Source: Acidimicrobiia bacterium
Lineage (GTDB): Bacteria > Actinomycetota > Acidimicrobiia > Spongiisociales > SHLN01
DNA length: 7,329 nt
Reading direction: 5' to 3'
Assembly: GCA_030624805.1 (NCBI GenBank)
Contig: JAUXJL010000095.1
Span: forward strand, 1-7,329
In this document: piece by piece, positions 1-6,390 of the stretch
Numbering within the stretch: position 1 is the stretch's first letter
How the letters are laid out: each line of letters starts with the position of its first letter
Made by a program: the position numbers and the translations under genes
Notes under the pieces: generated by a model
The model's database searches: none
What the model was told of the DNA's origin: nothing
The model's input: the letters and a program-made list of their open reading frames with translations, nothing else

Positions 1-27
1 AGTGAGCCCCGGCCTTGACCAAAACCC

Positions 28-93
28 TCTCGGGATATTCCCGCCGTCGGGCGGCCCCTTGCGGGTACCGTGCCGACTATTTTCCGCCCGAGA
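28..93 (-). repeat. Mutually exclusive pairing arms inside the candidate RNA
   Basis: The segment 84-93 can pair with two different partners: 47-54 with 84-91 (8 bp, perfect) or 28-34 with 87-93 (7 bp, perfect). The two helices share bases and cannot coexist. A small local hairpin (31-35 with 39-43, 3-base loop) competes with the second option. The arrangement is seen directly. Whether it acts as a conformational switch is inference, because GC-rich DNA gives some overlapping complementarity by chance. Confidence 0.4.
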
Positions 94-120
94 TCGGTGC
101 CCTAAAGTCCGTGTCCCTTG

Positions 121-161
121 CGGCGCTGAAGCGTTTTTAGCACTTCAACGTTTCAGCGTCG
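121..161. repeat. 15-bp imperfect inverted repeat (stem-loop)
   Basis: Bases 121-135 pair with 147-161 around an 11-base loop (136-146). Thirteen pairs are Watson-Crick. The other two (123-159 and 131-151) are G-T on the plus strand, so they would be G-U wobbles in a plus-strand RNA but A-C mismatches in a minus-strand RNA. It is the longest stem in the left region. It lacks a following T-run, so it is not an obvious intrinsic terminator. Confidence 0.6.
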
Positions 162-498
162 CTGACCCGATGACCTTACGGTCACCGAGCGCCGGTCCTT
201 CCTCACCCTTGCGGGTTTGTCCAGCCGACCCTCGTCCTCCGCCGAAGCGGCGAACAAGCTGTGGTCTCCCGGCGACCGTCCGAGCCTTGTGAGCCCGTCC
301 GGCCGACCCGATCGGGGCCCGGGTGGCCACTCCTGCAATCCGGTTTCGCAGGGCCCTGGTCCGGCTGTTAACCGTTCCAGGTTTCCGGTCGGGTTTGCGG
401 CCCTTCCGGGGATCTTGACGAGTCTTTCGATTCGCCTGCCTGCCTTCAGCTTTCGCTTCCAGCCGGGTCTCCTCCCGGTTTCCCGGGCGACAAGGGGA

Positions 499-527
499 AA
501 TGTACGACCCCGGTAGAGCCCGGTCAA
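499..527 (-). promoter_or_regulatory. Putative sigma70-type promoter for the leftward RNA
   Basis: On the minus strand a -35 box TTGACC (527 to 522) is followed after exactly 17 bp by a -10 box TACATT (504 to 499). These match the TTGACA/TATAAT consensus at 5 of 6 and 4 of 6 positions. Transcription would begin near 492, directly before the first GAAA-capped hairpin at 474-487. The boxes are seen in the sequence. That they are used is inferred. Confidence 0.4.
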
Positions 528-542
528 ATGAGATCCGTAGAT

Positions 543-572
543 TGTTTTCGCGTCATAAATGGTGTTTTCGCG
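543..572 (-). repeat. 10-bp direct repeat with 20-bp period upstream of the leftward promoter
   Basis: The ten bases TGTTTTCGCG occur exactly at 543-552 and again at 563-572. On the minus strand they read CGCGAAAACA and would lie about 51-60 and 71-80 bases upstream of the inferred start near 492. The 20-bp period is close to two helical turns, so both copies face the same side of the DNA. This is the geometry of an activator site or of phased A-tracts. The role is inferred. Confidence 0.45.
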
Positions 573-591
573 ATGGGTTTCGAACCGACTT

Positions 592-617
592 CGCGTCTTC
601 GCAGTAGGCAAGACGCG
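592..617. repeat. 8-bp perfect inverted repeat, 10-base loop
   Basis: CGCGTCTT (592-599) is the exact reverse complement of AAGACGCG (610-617), with a 10-base loop between. No T-run follows on either strand, so it is not a canonical intrinsic terminator. It abuts the next inverted repeat with no gap. Confidence 0.5.
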
Positions 618-674
618 GTACGCAATACGCACAGAAGTAAGCGAACGGAAGTGTGCTGCGTACTGCGTATTGCG
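618..674. repeat. Compound inverted repeat built from a TACGCA/TGCGTA unit
   Basis: Bases 621-631 (CGCAATACGCA) are the exact reverse complement of 664-674. Alternatively 618-624 pairs with 657-663 and 629-633 with 652-656. Two registers are possible because each arm holds two copies of a seven- or eight-base unit (TGCGTAC then TGCGTATT on the right). Such repetition is typical of small dispersed palindromes. A single window cannot show whether copies exist elsewhere in the genome. Confidence 0.5.
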
Positions 675-714
675 GGTGCAACTGAGGGCCTTCCGTCCGA
701 ATAGGTCTCCCAAA

Positions 715-745
715 TTACAAACGTGTCACTCTCGTCCCGTATAGT
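715..745 (+). promoter_or_regulatory. Putative promoter of the RecB-like nuclease gene (leaderless mRNA)
   Basis: A -10 box TATAGT (740-745, 5 of 6 to consensus) lies seven bases before the ATG at 753, so transcription would start at or next to the A of the start codon. The -35 region is weak; TTACAA (715-720) with a 19-bp spacer is the best I see. No Shine-Dalgarno-like sequence precedes the ATG. Leaderless messages are common in actinobacteria. Confidence 0.45.
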
Positions 746-752
746 GCCAACT

Positions 753-1553
753 ATGGATCGAGTTTCACCAAGCCGGCTGAGCGACTTCAAGCAGTGTCCC
801 CAATTGTTCAAGTTCCGCTCCATCGATCGACTGGCCGAGCCTGCCACTGTCTATCAAGCGCGCGGTACCACCGCCCATCTGGCGCTGCAGCGTTTGTATG
901 GTCTCGACGCCACCGACCGCACTCCCGACCGATTATTCGATCTGTTTCGTGAAGCCTGGGCCGAAGTCCGCCAGGACGAATACCCGGAAATGTTCGAAAC
1001 AGTCGAAGAGGAGCGCGCCTGGGGTATCGAGAGCCTCGAGCTGCTCGCCAATTACTTCTCGGTGGAAGATCCGCAAACGATCGCCCCGGTCGATTGTGAG
1101 CTCGATCTACTCGAAGAAGTCAACACGGTTTCAGTGCGCGGCATACTCGATCGGATCGACGAGAACGAGCACGGCCAGCTCGTCGTTACCGACTACAAGA
1201 CGGGCAAGGCACCCCCCGAGCGTTACGCCCTGCCTGCCTTCTTCGCCCTCAAGATCTACGCGCTGCTTACCCGCAAACATTTCGGACGGGCCCCGGTGCA
1301 GCTGCGGTTGCTCTACTTGAACGGACCAACCCTGTACTCACTCGACGTCGACGACCAACAGCTCGACGCCATGGAGCGCCAGGTGCGGGCACTGTGGGGT
1401 GCAATCAAACGAGCCGAGGACCGCGAGTCCTATCCCCCACGCCAATCCCGGCTGTGTGATTGGTGTTCATTTCAGGAAATCTGTCCGGCGTTCGGCGGCA
1501 CCGGGGAGCCGACGGCGGACATGGCACGCCGTCCAGAGCACGTGCCCGCTTGA
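753..1553 (+). CDS. RecB-family PD-(D/E)XK nuclease with predicted iron-sulfur site (Rv2119-like)
   Basis: A 266-residue stand-alone nuclease domain of the RecB/Cas4/AddB superfamily, expected to cut DNA with divalent metal in the cytoplasm. Visible motifs: RGTTAH with His42; the acidic core Asp133 (GILDRID) and Asp147-x-Lys149 (TDYKTGK); and cysteines at 15, 235, 238 and 244 (one near the N-terminus, then C-x2-C-x5-C), the pattern that holds a 4Fe-4S cluster in AddB and Cas4. In the usual Q-x3-Y motif, Tyr169 is present but position 165 is Ala. There is no helicase domain. Size and N-terminal layout resemble the actinobacterial Rv2119-type RecB family exonuclease; that match is from memory. 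I chose ATG 753 over the in-frame GTG at 723 because a -10 box sits at 740-745 and the conserved SPSRLSDFKQCP segment begins right after Met1. The GTG would add ten unconserved-looking residues. The precise role is unknown; repair or end processing is likely. Confidence 0.85.
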   Translation: MDRVSPSRLSDFKQCPQLFKFRSIDRLAEPATVYQARGTTAHLALQRLYGLDATDRTPDRLFDLFREAWAEVRQDEYPEMFETVEEERAWGIESLELLANYFSVEDPQTIAPVDCELDLLEEVNTVSVRGILDRIDENEHGQLVVTDYKTGKAPPERYALPAFFALKIYALLTRKHFGRAPVQLRLLYLNGPTLYSLDVDDQQLDAMERQVRALWGAIKRAEDRESYPPRQSRLCDWCSFQEICPAFGGTGEPTADMARRPEHVPA

Positions 1554-1572
1554 GTCACCCGCCAACACTTAG

Positions 1573-1592
1573 GCCCCGCCTATTTCCGGGAC
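1573..1592 (-). terminator. Possible weak terminator hairpin between convergent genes
   Basis: The 48-bp gap between two convergent genes holds a 6-bp stem with an 8-base loop. On the minus strand it contains one G-U pair; on plus that pair is a C-A mismatch, so it better suits the end of the glutamate dehydrogenase message. There is no T-run after it, so intrinsic termination is doubtful. It is the only hairpin I find in the gap. Confidence 0.22.
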
Positions 1593-1601
1593 GTCGTGTG
1601 G

Positions 1602-2885
1602 CTACGGGTAGACACCCCGAACCAGCTTGGCGGCCGCCACCCGACGAATGCCCTTGACGAGGGCAGCGGTTCGCATGTCGTATCCCTCACTAGTCGCGAT
1701 GTTGAGCACTTCTTCGAAGGCCTGGCCCATGATTTCACGCAGACGGGCGACGATCTCCCCCTCCGACCAGAAGTAGTTCTGGAGGTCTTGGACCCACTCG
1801 AAATACGACACCGTCACGCCCCCGGCGTTGGCAAGGATGTCGGGGATCACAAAGACATTACGTTCCTCGAGGATCTGATCGGCCTCGAGCGTGGTGGGCC
1901 CGTTGGCTCCTTCCGCAATGATCTTGGCGGTGATGCCGTCGGCGTTGTCCTTGGTGACGACCCCTCCAATTGCCGCGGGAATGAGAATGTCGCACTCGAG
2001 GGCGAATAACTCCTCGTTTGTCACCGTTTCCACATCCGGGTAACCGGCCAGGTTGCCGTTCTCGGCAACACACTCCTGGGCCTTGGCAACGTCGAGGCCC
2101 TGTTCGTTGTAGATACCGCCCGTTACGTCCGATACCGCCACGATCGTTGCGCCCAGCTCGTGGGCTGCCAGGGCCGAGTATTGACCGACGTTCCCGAAGC
2201 CGTGGATCACCACACGAGAACCCTCGAGCTCGAATCCGAGGTGTGTTGAAGCAGCGGGGAGCAGGCTCACGAGACCGCGGCCGGTTGCCTCTCGGCGGGC
2301 AATCGAGCCTCCCAACTCGGGAGGCTTGCCGGTGACCACGCCGGGCTCGGTGTGACCAACATGCTGTGAATACGTGTCCATGATCCAGGCCATAACCTGC
2401 TCGTTGGTGCCCATGTCGGGGGCGGGGATGTCCCGGTCCGGCCCGATGACGTTTACTAGCTCGGCGGTATATCGACGGGTGAGGCGTTGGAGCTCGGGCC
2501 GGGTCAGCACCGTGGGATCAATCCGCACCCCGCCCTTGGCCCCCCCAAACGGGAGGCCGACGAGCGCAGTCTTCCACGTCATGAGCATGGCGAGGGCAGC
2601 GACTTCACCCAGGTTTACGTCGGGGGCATAGCGGATGCCGCCTTTGGTCGGTCCCATCGTGAGAACGTGCTGCACCCGGTAGGCGAACACCGTTTCCACC
2701 TCGTAATAGCCCTCGCGGCGGAATGGGAAGCTCGTGATGGTGGCTCGCTGCGGGACGCGCAAACGAGCGTGGATATTGTCGTCCAGCCCCATTACCTCGG
2801 CTACCCGATCTAGTTGAGCGAGCGCCTCCCGATACAGCGGTGACTCGAGTTCACCGAGTCCACCCTCTCCGAACGGATCCGACAT
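1602..2885 (-). CDS. gdhA: Glutamate dehydrogenase (Glu/Leu/Phe/Val dehydrogenase family)
   Basis: This 427-residue protein should interconvert glutamate and 2-oxoglutarate plus ammonium in the cytoplasm, as a hexamer by family precedent. The N-terminal substrate domain shows GPTKGGIRY (Lys81), MTWK (Lys105), the active-site GGAKGGV (Lys117) and PAPDMGT (Asp157). The Rossmann domain begins at HGFGNVG (229-234, GxGxxG), and Asp253 lies at the end of the next strand, which favours NAD over NADP. ANAGGVTVSYFEW (352-364) is a further family hallmark. Length is normal for the ~420-430-residue bacterial class. The start is set by an AGGAGG four bases before ATG 2885; the frame is open to a TTG at 2906, but that would place the Shine-Dalgarno inside the gene. 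It converges on the nuclease gene and diverges from DUF488 with a 53-bp gap. A leucine or other amino-acid dehydrogenase is less likely. Confidence 0.95.
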   Translation of the reverse strand: MSDPFGEGGLGELESPLYREALAQLDRVAEVMGLDDNIHARLRVPQRATITSFPFRREGYYEVETVFAYRVQHVLTMGPTKGGIRYAPDVNLGEVAALAMLMTWKTALVGLPFGGAKGGVRIDPTVLTRPELQRLTRRYTAELVNVIGPDRDIPAPDMGTNEQVMAWIMDTYSQHVGHTEPGVVTGKPPELGGSIARREATGRGLVSLLPAASTHLGFELEGSRVVIHGFGNVGQYSALAAHELGATIVAVSDVTGGIYNEQGLDVAKAQECVAENGNLAGYPDVETVTNEELFALECDILIPAAIGGVVTKDNADGITAKIIAEGANGPTTLEADQILEERNVFVIPDILANAGGVTVSYFEWVQDLQNYFWSEGEIVARLREIMGQAFEEVLNIATSEGYDMRTAALVKGIRRVAAAKLVRGVYP

Positions 2886-2889
2886 GTAG

Positions 2890-2895
2890 CCTCCT
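2890..2895 (-). promoter_or_regulatory. Strong Shine-Dalgarno of glutamate dehydrogenase, decides the start
   Basis: A perfect AGGAGG on the minus strand lies four bases before the ATG at 2885. It selects this ATG over the upstream in-frame TTG at 2906. It is the only consensus Shine-Dalgarno at a gene start in the window. Confidence 0.75.
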
Positions 2896-2938
2896 ACGGC
2901 TGCCAATCTAACGTCACAGCCGGCAGCGAGAAGGACCA

Positions 2939-3382
2939 GTGCTATACACCATCGGGCATGGGGCGCTCCCGGTCGACGATCTTCTTCGTCGGCTCACCGC
3001 CAACGGCGTCCGGACAGTGCTCGATGTTCGCTCCCTGCCATATTCGAGTCGCGCACCGCATTACAACCGAACAAATCTCGAAGCCGAACTGGTGGCGAGC
3101 GGCATCGCCTACCGGTGGCTCGGCGACCACCTGGGCGGCAAACCTCTCGTGCCGGACGGCCCAATCCCGATCGCGGAACCCGCCGTCCTGGCGGCCGGAG
3201 TAACCGAGGCAACCGGGCTGGCCCGCGGTGCATTGAGCGCCCTGATGTGTGCCGAGCTCCACCCCACTCACTGTCACCGGTCAACAGTCCTGGCCGAAGT
3301 GTTTCAGGGGCAGGGTTTTTCCGTGGTCCACATACTCGGCGAGGGTGAAGCCGTGCTCCACCAACCAACACTCGACCTTTGA
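2939..3382 (+). CDS. DUF488 family protein
   Basis: A 147-residue soluble protein of the DUF488 family, whose biochemical function is not established. Family signatures are clear: the N-terminal YTIGHG (3-8); TVLDVRSLPYSSRAPHYNR (26-44), equivalent to the usual DVRS-P-S--P-FNR; a LGGK segment (65-68); and the C-terminal MCAELHPTHCHR (103-114) with Cys104, Glu106, Cys112, His113 and Arg114. The paired cysteines and CHR suggest a metal, redox or anion site, but this is inference. The segment between residues 68 and 98 looks shorter than in longer members. The start must be the GTG at 2939, since the conserved YTIGH follows at once; AAGGA lies only three bases upstream, a tight spacing. It diverges from glutamate dehydrogenase and ends 38 bases before adnA, so co-transcription with the repair genes is plausible. 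Confidence 0.85.
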   Translation: MLYTIGHGALPVDDLLRRLTANGVRTVLDVRSLPYSSRAPHYNRTNLEAELVASGIAYRWLGDHLGGKPLVPDGPIPIAEPAVLAAGVTEATGLARGALSALMCAELHPTHCHRSTVLAEVFQGQGFSVVHILGEGEAVLHQPTLDL

Positions 3383-3420
3383 GAGCCTGGTGAGCGATTC
3401 CGTCATAGCCGGCCGGTACC

Positions 3421-6390
3421 GTGGTGGTCGTGAGTGAAGAACGAATAGATCCCGGCGACTGGGATGAGGCAATCGCCGATACGGCCGGTCCACAGCTCAT
3501 TGTCGGCGGCCCGGGGACCGGCAAGACGGAGTTCCTCGTGCGCCGGGCAGTGCACGTGATTGAGCACGAGCTGGCAACCCCGGAGCAGGTGCTGTTGCTG
3601 AGCTTCTCTCGCCGGGGCTCGGCAGGATTGCGAGCCCGGGTAGAGAGCTCTCTGACCGGAACCCATCCCGAGCTCGACGCCACCACCTTCCACTCCTTCT
3701 CGTTCCGCTTGCTCGAAATGTATGCAGCCGACAGCCTCGAGTGGGACCAGATGCCGACCTTGCTGACATCTCTTGAGTACGTGATGCGGGTGCGTGCCGC
3801 GCTCGCCGAAGAGGATCCGTCGGATTGGCCCGTGCTCTTCCGCGGTCTGCTGAGTACCGGCACATTCGCCGAGGAAGTCGCCGATTTTATGCTGCGCTGT
3901 AGCGAACTGCTCATCGGCCCTGACGACCTGGCCCGCTTCGAGCGCGACGATTGGCGGGCCATGCCGGCCTTCATGGCCCGATACCGTCATGAGGCGCTGG
4001 CCGACCATCGCATCGACTACGGAACACTCCAGGACTCCGCGGTGGCAGCACTTGCTCATCAGCCGACCGTGGAAGGAGTGATCGACCGGTATCGATACAT
4101 CCTGGTGGACGAGTACCAGGACACGACGGTCGCTCAGGCCCAACTGCTCCACCAGCTCGTGGTGGGCGGAGGGCACCTCACCGTTGCCGCCGACCCATAC
4201 CAATCCATCTACAGCTTTCGAGGTGCCGACCTCGAGAACGTTGCCCTCTTCCCAGCCGCCTTCGCAGGGCCGGATGGAACGCCGGCCACCCGGCGGGTAC
4301 TGACGACGTCGTTCCGCGCTCCGGCCGAAATCCTCGAGGCCGCCGTCAAACTCACGGAAGGAAAAGAGCTGCCCGGTGCCAGCGGTCCCGTCATTCCTGC
4401 CGCCGGGGTCGGCTCGGTGGAGACCTATGTGTTCGAACAAGCGACCCGAGAGGCCGAGTGGATTGCGAACGAGATCCAACAGCTCCACGCCGATGGGCTC
4501 CCGTACGAGTCGGTGGCGGTGTTTGTTCGGTCGAAGAGGCGTTTTCTGCCCGGCTTGTCGCGGGCGCTCGATCGCCACGGTATACCCCACGCCCGGCCGG
4601 ACTCTCGACTGTCCGATCATCCGGCGGTGCGGGCTGTTTTCGACTGCGTGAGCGCCGCCACGGCGTCCGAGCCAGAGGCCAGCCGCGCCATCCGCCGGCT
4701 GTTGCTGGGCCCGCTGTTCCGGCTCTCTGTCGAACGGCTCCGGGCCCTCGAACGAGACCGGGCCAGCACGTCTCGTCCGTGGTCTGTGGTCCTCGAGTCC
4801 GACATTCCCCGGGGGAGCGTCCTGGCGGGGATGCTCGACGACACCTCGTGGGCGGACCGGGAGCCGGCAGTGGACGGCTTCTGGCGACTGTGGAACGCAC
4901 TCCCACAATTTGTCGATCTGGTCGCCGATCCCAACCGGGGCGAAGAACGGGCCGCCTGGAGCTCGCTCGCCCAGGTCCTCGGTCGGCTCTCCGAACGAGA
5001 CAGAAAAGCGTCGCTGTGTGATTTCGTGCGCTGGTCGGAAGAAGAGGCTTTTGAGGCCCAGCCGCTGCTCGACTTCAAGGACCGGGAAGCCGATCGGCTG
5101 ACCGTCACCACACTCCACCAATCAAAGGGCCTGGAGTTCGAGGTGGTGTTCATCGCCGATGCAGTGGACGGTGTGTTTCCCGACCTGCGCCCACGTGAGT
5201 CGCTCATCGGCACCCGCCACCTTTCGCCACACCTCCCAACCCAACCCACCGAATATCGCCAGTTTCGGCTTCAAGAAGAGACCCGGCTTGCCTACACCGC
5301 CATGACCCGGGCCCGACGGCGCATCGTGTGGACCGCAACCACAGCCGGGCTCGACGAAGGGGCCGGTGCCCCCAGCTCCCTGCTGCTTCGGCTTGCCGGG
5401 GACAGCCTGGGGGGACCGCCCGTAGTCGACCGGCTGCCGGTGACGGCAGCTCAAGCAGAAGCATGGCTCCGGCGGACGGCAGCCGACCCGAGGCTGTCCC
5501 CGCCGCGCCGCTTGGCCGCCCTGCATTGCCTAACTCGCGGGCCCGACTGGCACCTGCGAGACCCTGCCCTGTTTGCGGGCATTCAGGCACCCGGGCCCGA
5601 AACTGGCCTGGTAGGGCGTCGCCTGAAGCTGTCACCAAGCCAGGCGGCAGCCTATGAGACCTGTCCGCGCCGTTATGTCATAGAACGCCGGCTCCGGGTC
5701 CGCCCCGAGAGCTCGGTGTACCTGGCGTTTGGATCGCTCATCCACGAAGTGCTCGAGCGCACCGAGCGTGATGCGATGGATCGAGGCAACTCGCATGGCA
5801 CGGCGGCCGAGGCCCTGGTTCACCTCGAAGACCTGTGGGATGCGGCCGCCTTTGGGTACCCACCCTGGTCGGATGCGTGGCTCAGGCGCGCCGAGGACAC
5901 CATCGTGTTCACCTACGAACACTGGCCCCATCCCGACGCCCGTCCACTTGCCTTGGAACACAAGATGGAAATGGAGCTCGGCGGTGTCACCTGGCGGGGC
6001 ATCGCCGATCGAATCGAAGTTGAGGGCGGCCACGTTCGGGTCGTTGACTACAAAACGAGCCGTTCCACCCACACCACCAAGGCCGACGGGGCTGTGTCAC
6101 TCCAACTCGGCTTCTATCTGCTGGGGGCGGCTGCCGACCGAGACCTCGCATCCCAAGGTACTCCAGATTTAGGGGAGCTATGGATGGTAGGAAGGAAGAA
6201 CGTCCGTTCGTTCCCGGTCCTTTCGTTTGACGAAACCAACCTCGGAGAGGTCGAGACGCGGCTCGGGGTGGTGGCGGCCGGCATCGCAAGTGAGGAGTGG
6301 GCCCCGCTCCCCCACGGGGAATGCAATCGGTGTCCGGTTCAGCTTGTGTGCCCGGCGTGGCCCCAGGGTGTCGCGTCGTATCAATCATGA
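3421..6390 (+). CDS. adnA: AdnA-like ATP-dependent helicase-nuclease subunit (UvrD-like motor plus RecB-like nuclease)
   Basis: This 989-residue protein fuses an SF1A helicase to a RecB-type nuclease, the layout of AdnA, which partners AdnB in resecting double-strand breaks in mycobacteria. Helicase motifs: Walker A GGPGTGKT (Lys35), Ia LLSFSRRGSAGLRARV (59-74), Walker B LVDEYQDT (Asp230, Glu231), III DPYQSIYSFRG (Gln261), IV with Arg299, V TTLHQSKGLEFEVVFI (563-578) and VI AYTAMTRARRR (Arg630, Arg632). Nuclease motifs: GSLIHE (His775), Glu846, Asp863, DYK (Asp876, Lys878) and Q-x3-Y (Gln895, Tyr899). Cys748 plus C-x2-C-x5-C at 968, 971 and 977 predicts an iron-sulfur cluster. All catalytic residues appear intact, but the usual Q-motif glutamine before Walker A is absent (IDPGDWDEAI, 9-18). 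The start is uncertain: GTG codons lie at 3421, 3424 and 3430 without a good Shine-Dalgarno. The stop overlaps the next start as ATGA. AdnA rather than PcrA/UvrD is supported by the fused nuclease and by the downstream partner. Confidence 0.9.
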   Translation: MVVVSEERIDPGDWDEAIADTAGPQLIVGGPGTGKTEFLVRRAVHVIEHELATPEQVLLLSFSRRGSAGLRARVESSLTGTHPELDATTFHSFSFRLLEMYAADSLEWDQMPTLLTSLEYVMRVRAALAEEDPSDWPVLFRGLLSTGTFAEEVADFMLRCSELLIGPDDLARFERDDWRAMPAFMARYRHEALADHRIDYGTLQDSAVAALAHQPTVEGVIDRYRYILVDEYQDTTVAQAQLLHQLVVGGGHLTVAADPYQSIYSFRGADLENVALFPAAFAGPDGTPATRRVLTTSFRAPAEILEAAVKLTEGKELPGASGPVIPAAGVGSVETYVFEQATREAEWIANEIQQLHADGLPYESVAVFVRSKRRFLPGLSRALDRHGIPHARPDSRLSDHPAVRAVFDCVSAATASEPEASRAIRRLLLGPLFRLSVERLRALERDRASTSRPWSVVLESDIPRGSVLAGMLDDTSWADREPAVDGFWRLWNALPQFVDLVADPNRGEERAAWSSLAQVLGRLSERDRKASLCDFVRWSEEEAFEAQPLLDFKDREADRLTVTTLHQSKGLEFEVVFIADAVDGVFPDLRPRESLIGTRHLSPHLPTQPTEYRQFRLQEETRLAYTAMTRARRRIVWTATTAGLDEGAGAPSSLLLRLAGDSLGGPPVVDRLPVTAAQAEAWLRRTAADPRLSPPRRLAALHCLTRGPDWHLRDPALFAGIQAPGPETGLVGRRLKLSPSQAAAYETCPRRYVIERRLRVRPESSVYLAFGSLIHEVLERTERDAMDRGNSHGTAAEALVHLEDLWDAAAFGYPPWSDAWLRRAEDTIVFTYEHWPHPDARPLALEHKMEMELGGVTWRGIADRIEVEGGHVRVVDYKTSRSTHTTKADGAVSLQLGFYLLGAAADRDLASQGTPDLGELWMVGRKNVRSFPVLSFDETNLGEVETRLGVVAAGIASEEWAPLPHGECNRCPVQLVCPAWPQGVASYQS
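6387..6390 (+). promoter_or_regulatory. ATGA start-stop overlap coupling adnA and adnB
   Basis: The ATG of the downstream helicase (6387-6389) overlaps the TGA of adnA (6388-6390). No Shine-Dalgarno-like sequence precedes it. The arrangement fits termination-reinitiation, which would help keep the two subunits near equal amounts. Coupling is inferred from the layout. Confidence 0.75.

Larger units (their letters stand above)
1..492 (-). ncRNA. Candidate long structured RNA, unidentified, running off the left edge
   Basis: No frame here looks like a protein gene, but the minus strand looks like a folded RNA. Read leftward, short stems are closed by stable tetraloops: GAAA (474-487, 5-bp stem), GTAA (171-184, 5-bp stem), GCAA (205-216, 4-bp stem; also 56-65, 3-bp stem) and UUCG closed by C-G (239-250, 4-bp stem). 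A further 5-bp stem spans 332-352. The minus strand of 361-460 is rich in unpaired-looking purines (GAAA, GCAAA), as in loops of large RNAs. A plausible promoter lies just upstream, placing the 5' end near 492. Against the minus strand, the strongest stem (121-161) has two G-U pairs on plus that become A-C mismatches on minus. I see no signature of RNase P, tmRNA, 6S, rRNA, tRNA or group I/II introns. It could also be a long leader of a gene beyond the edge. Boundaries and strand are inferred. Confidence 0.4.

Noticed and set aside
361..460. Cyclic di-GMP or cobalamin riboswitch
   Set aside because: Fragments such as CGAAAG and GCAAACC recall the c-di-GMP class, but the full ordered consensus and its spacing are not present.
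1..492. RNase P RNA, tmRNA, 6S, rRNA, or group I/II intron
   Set aside because: The RNase P core (GAGGAAAGTCC region and its ACAGAA partner), the tmRNA tag and tRNA-like ends, rRNA universal segments and intron domain V are not seen. A partial likeness, GAGGAAGGACC on the minus strand near 193-203, is not backed by the rest of the RNase P fold.
573..600. tRNA, suggested by a TTCGAA-containing arm
   Set aside because: The flanks do not form a 5-bp T arm, and no acceptor, D or anticodon arms can be assembled around it.
153..713. 186-codon open frame on the minus strand, and overlapping open frames on the plus strand (2-292, 217-516)
   Set aside because: Several frames are open at once, as chance gives in GC-rich DNA. 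The translations are rich in Arg, Pro and Gly with no recognisable domain, and they cross the hairpins and promoter-like boxes.
2886..2938. Promoters for the divergent glutamate dehydrogenase and DUF488 genes
   Set aside because: Boxes such as TAGATT (minus) and TCTAAC (plus) occur, but no partner -35 stands out at a proper distance. A promoter must lie in or near this 53-bp gap, but I cannot place it.
3379..3409. Separate promoter for adnA (TTGAGA then CATAGC)
   Set aside because: The -10 match is only 3 of 6 and the spacer is 19 bp, so read-through from the DUF488 gene explains expression equally well.
3403..5121. 572-codon open frame on the minus strand, antisense to adnA
   Set aside because: It is a shadow of the strongly supported adnA frame, has no recognisable domain, and has low-complexity composition. 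The same applies to the minus-strand frame at 2994-3974.
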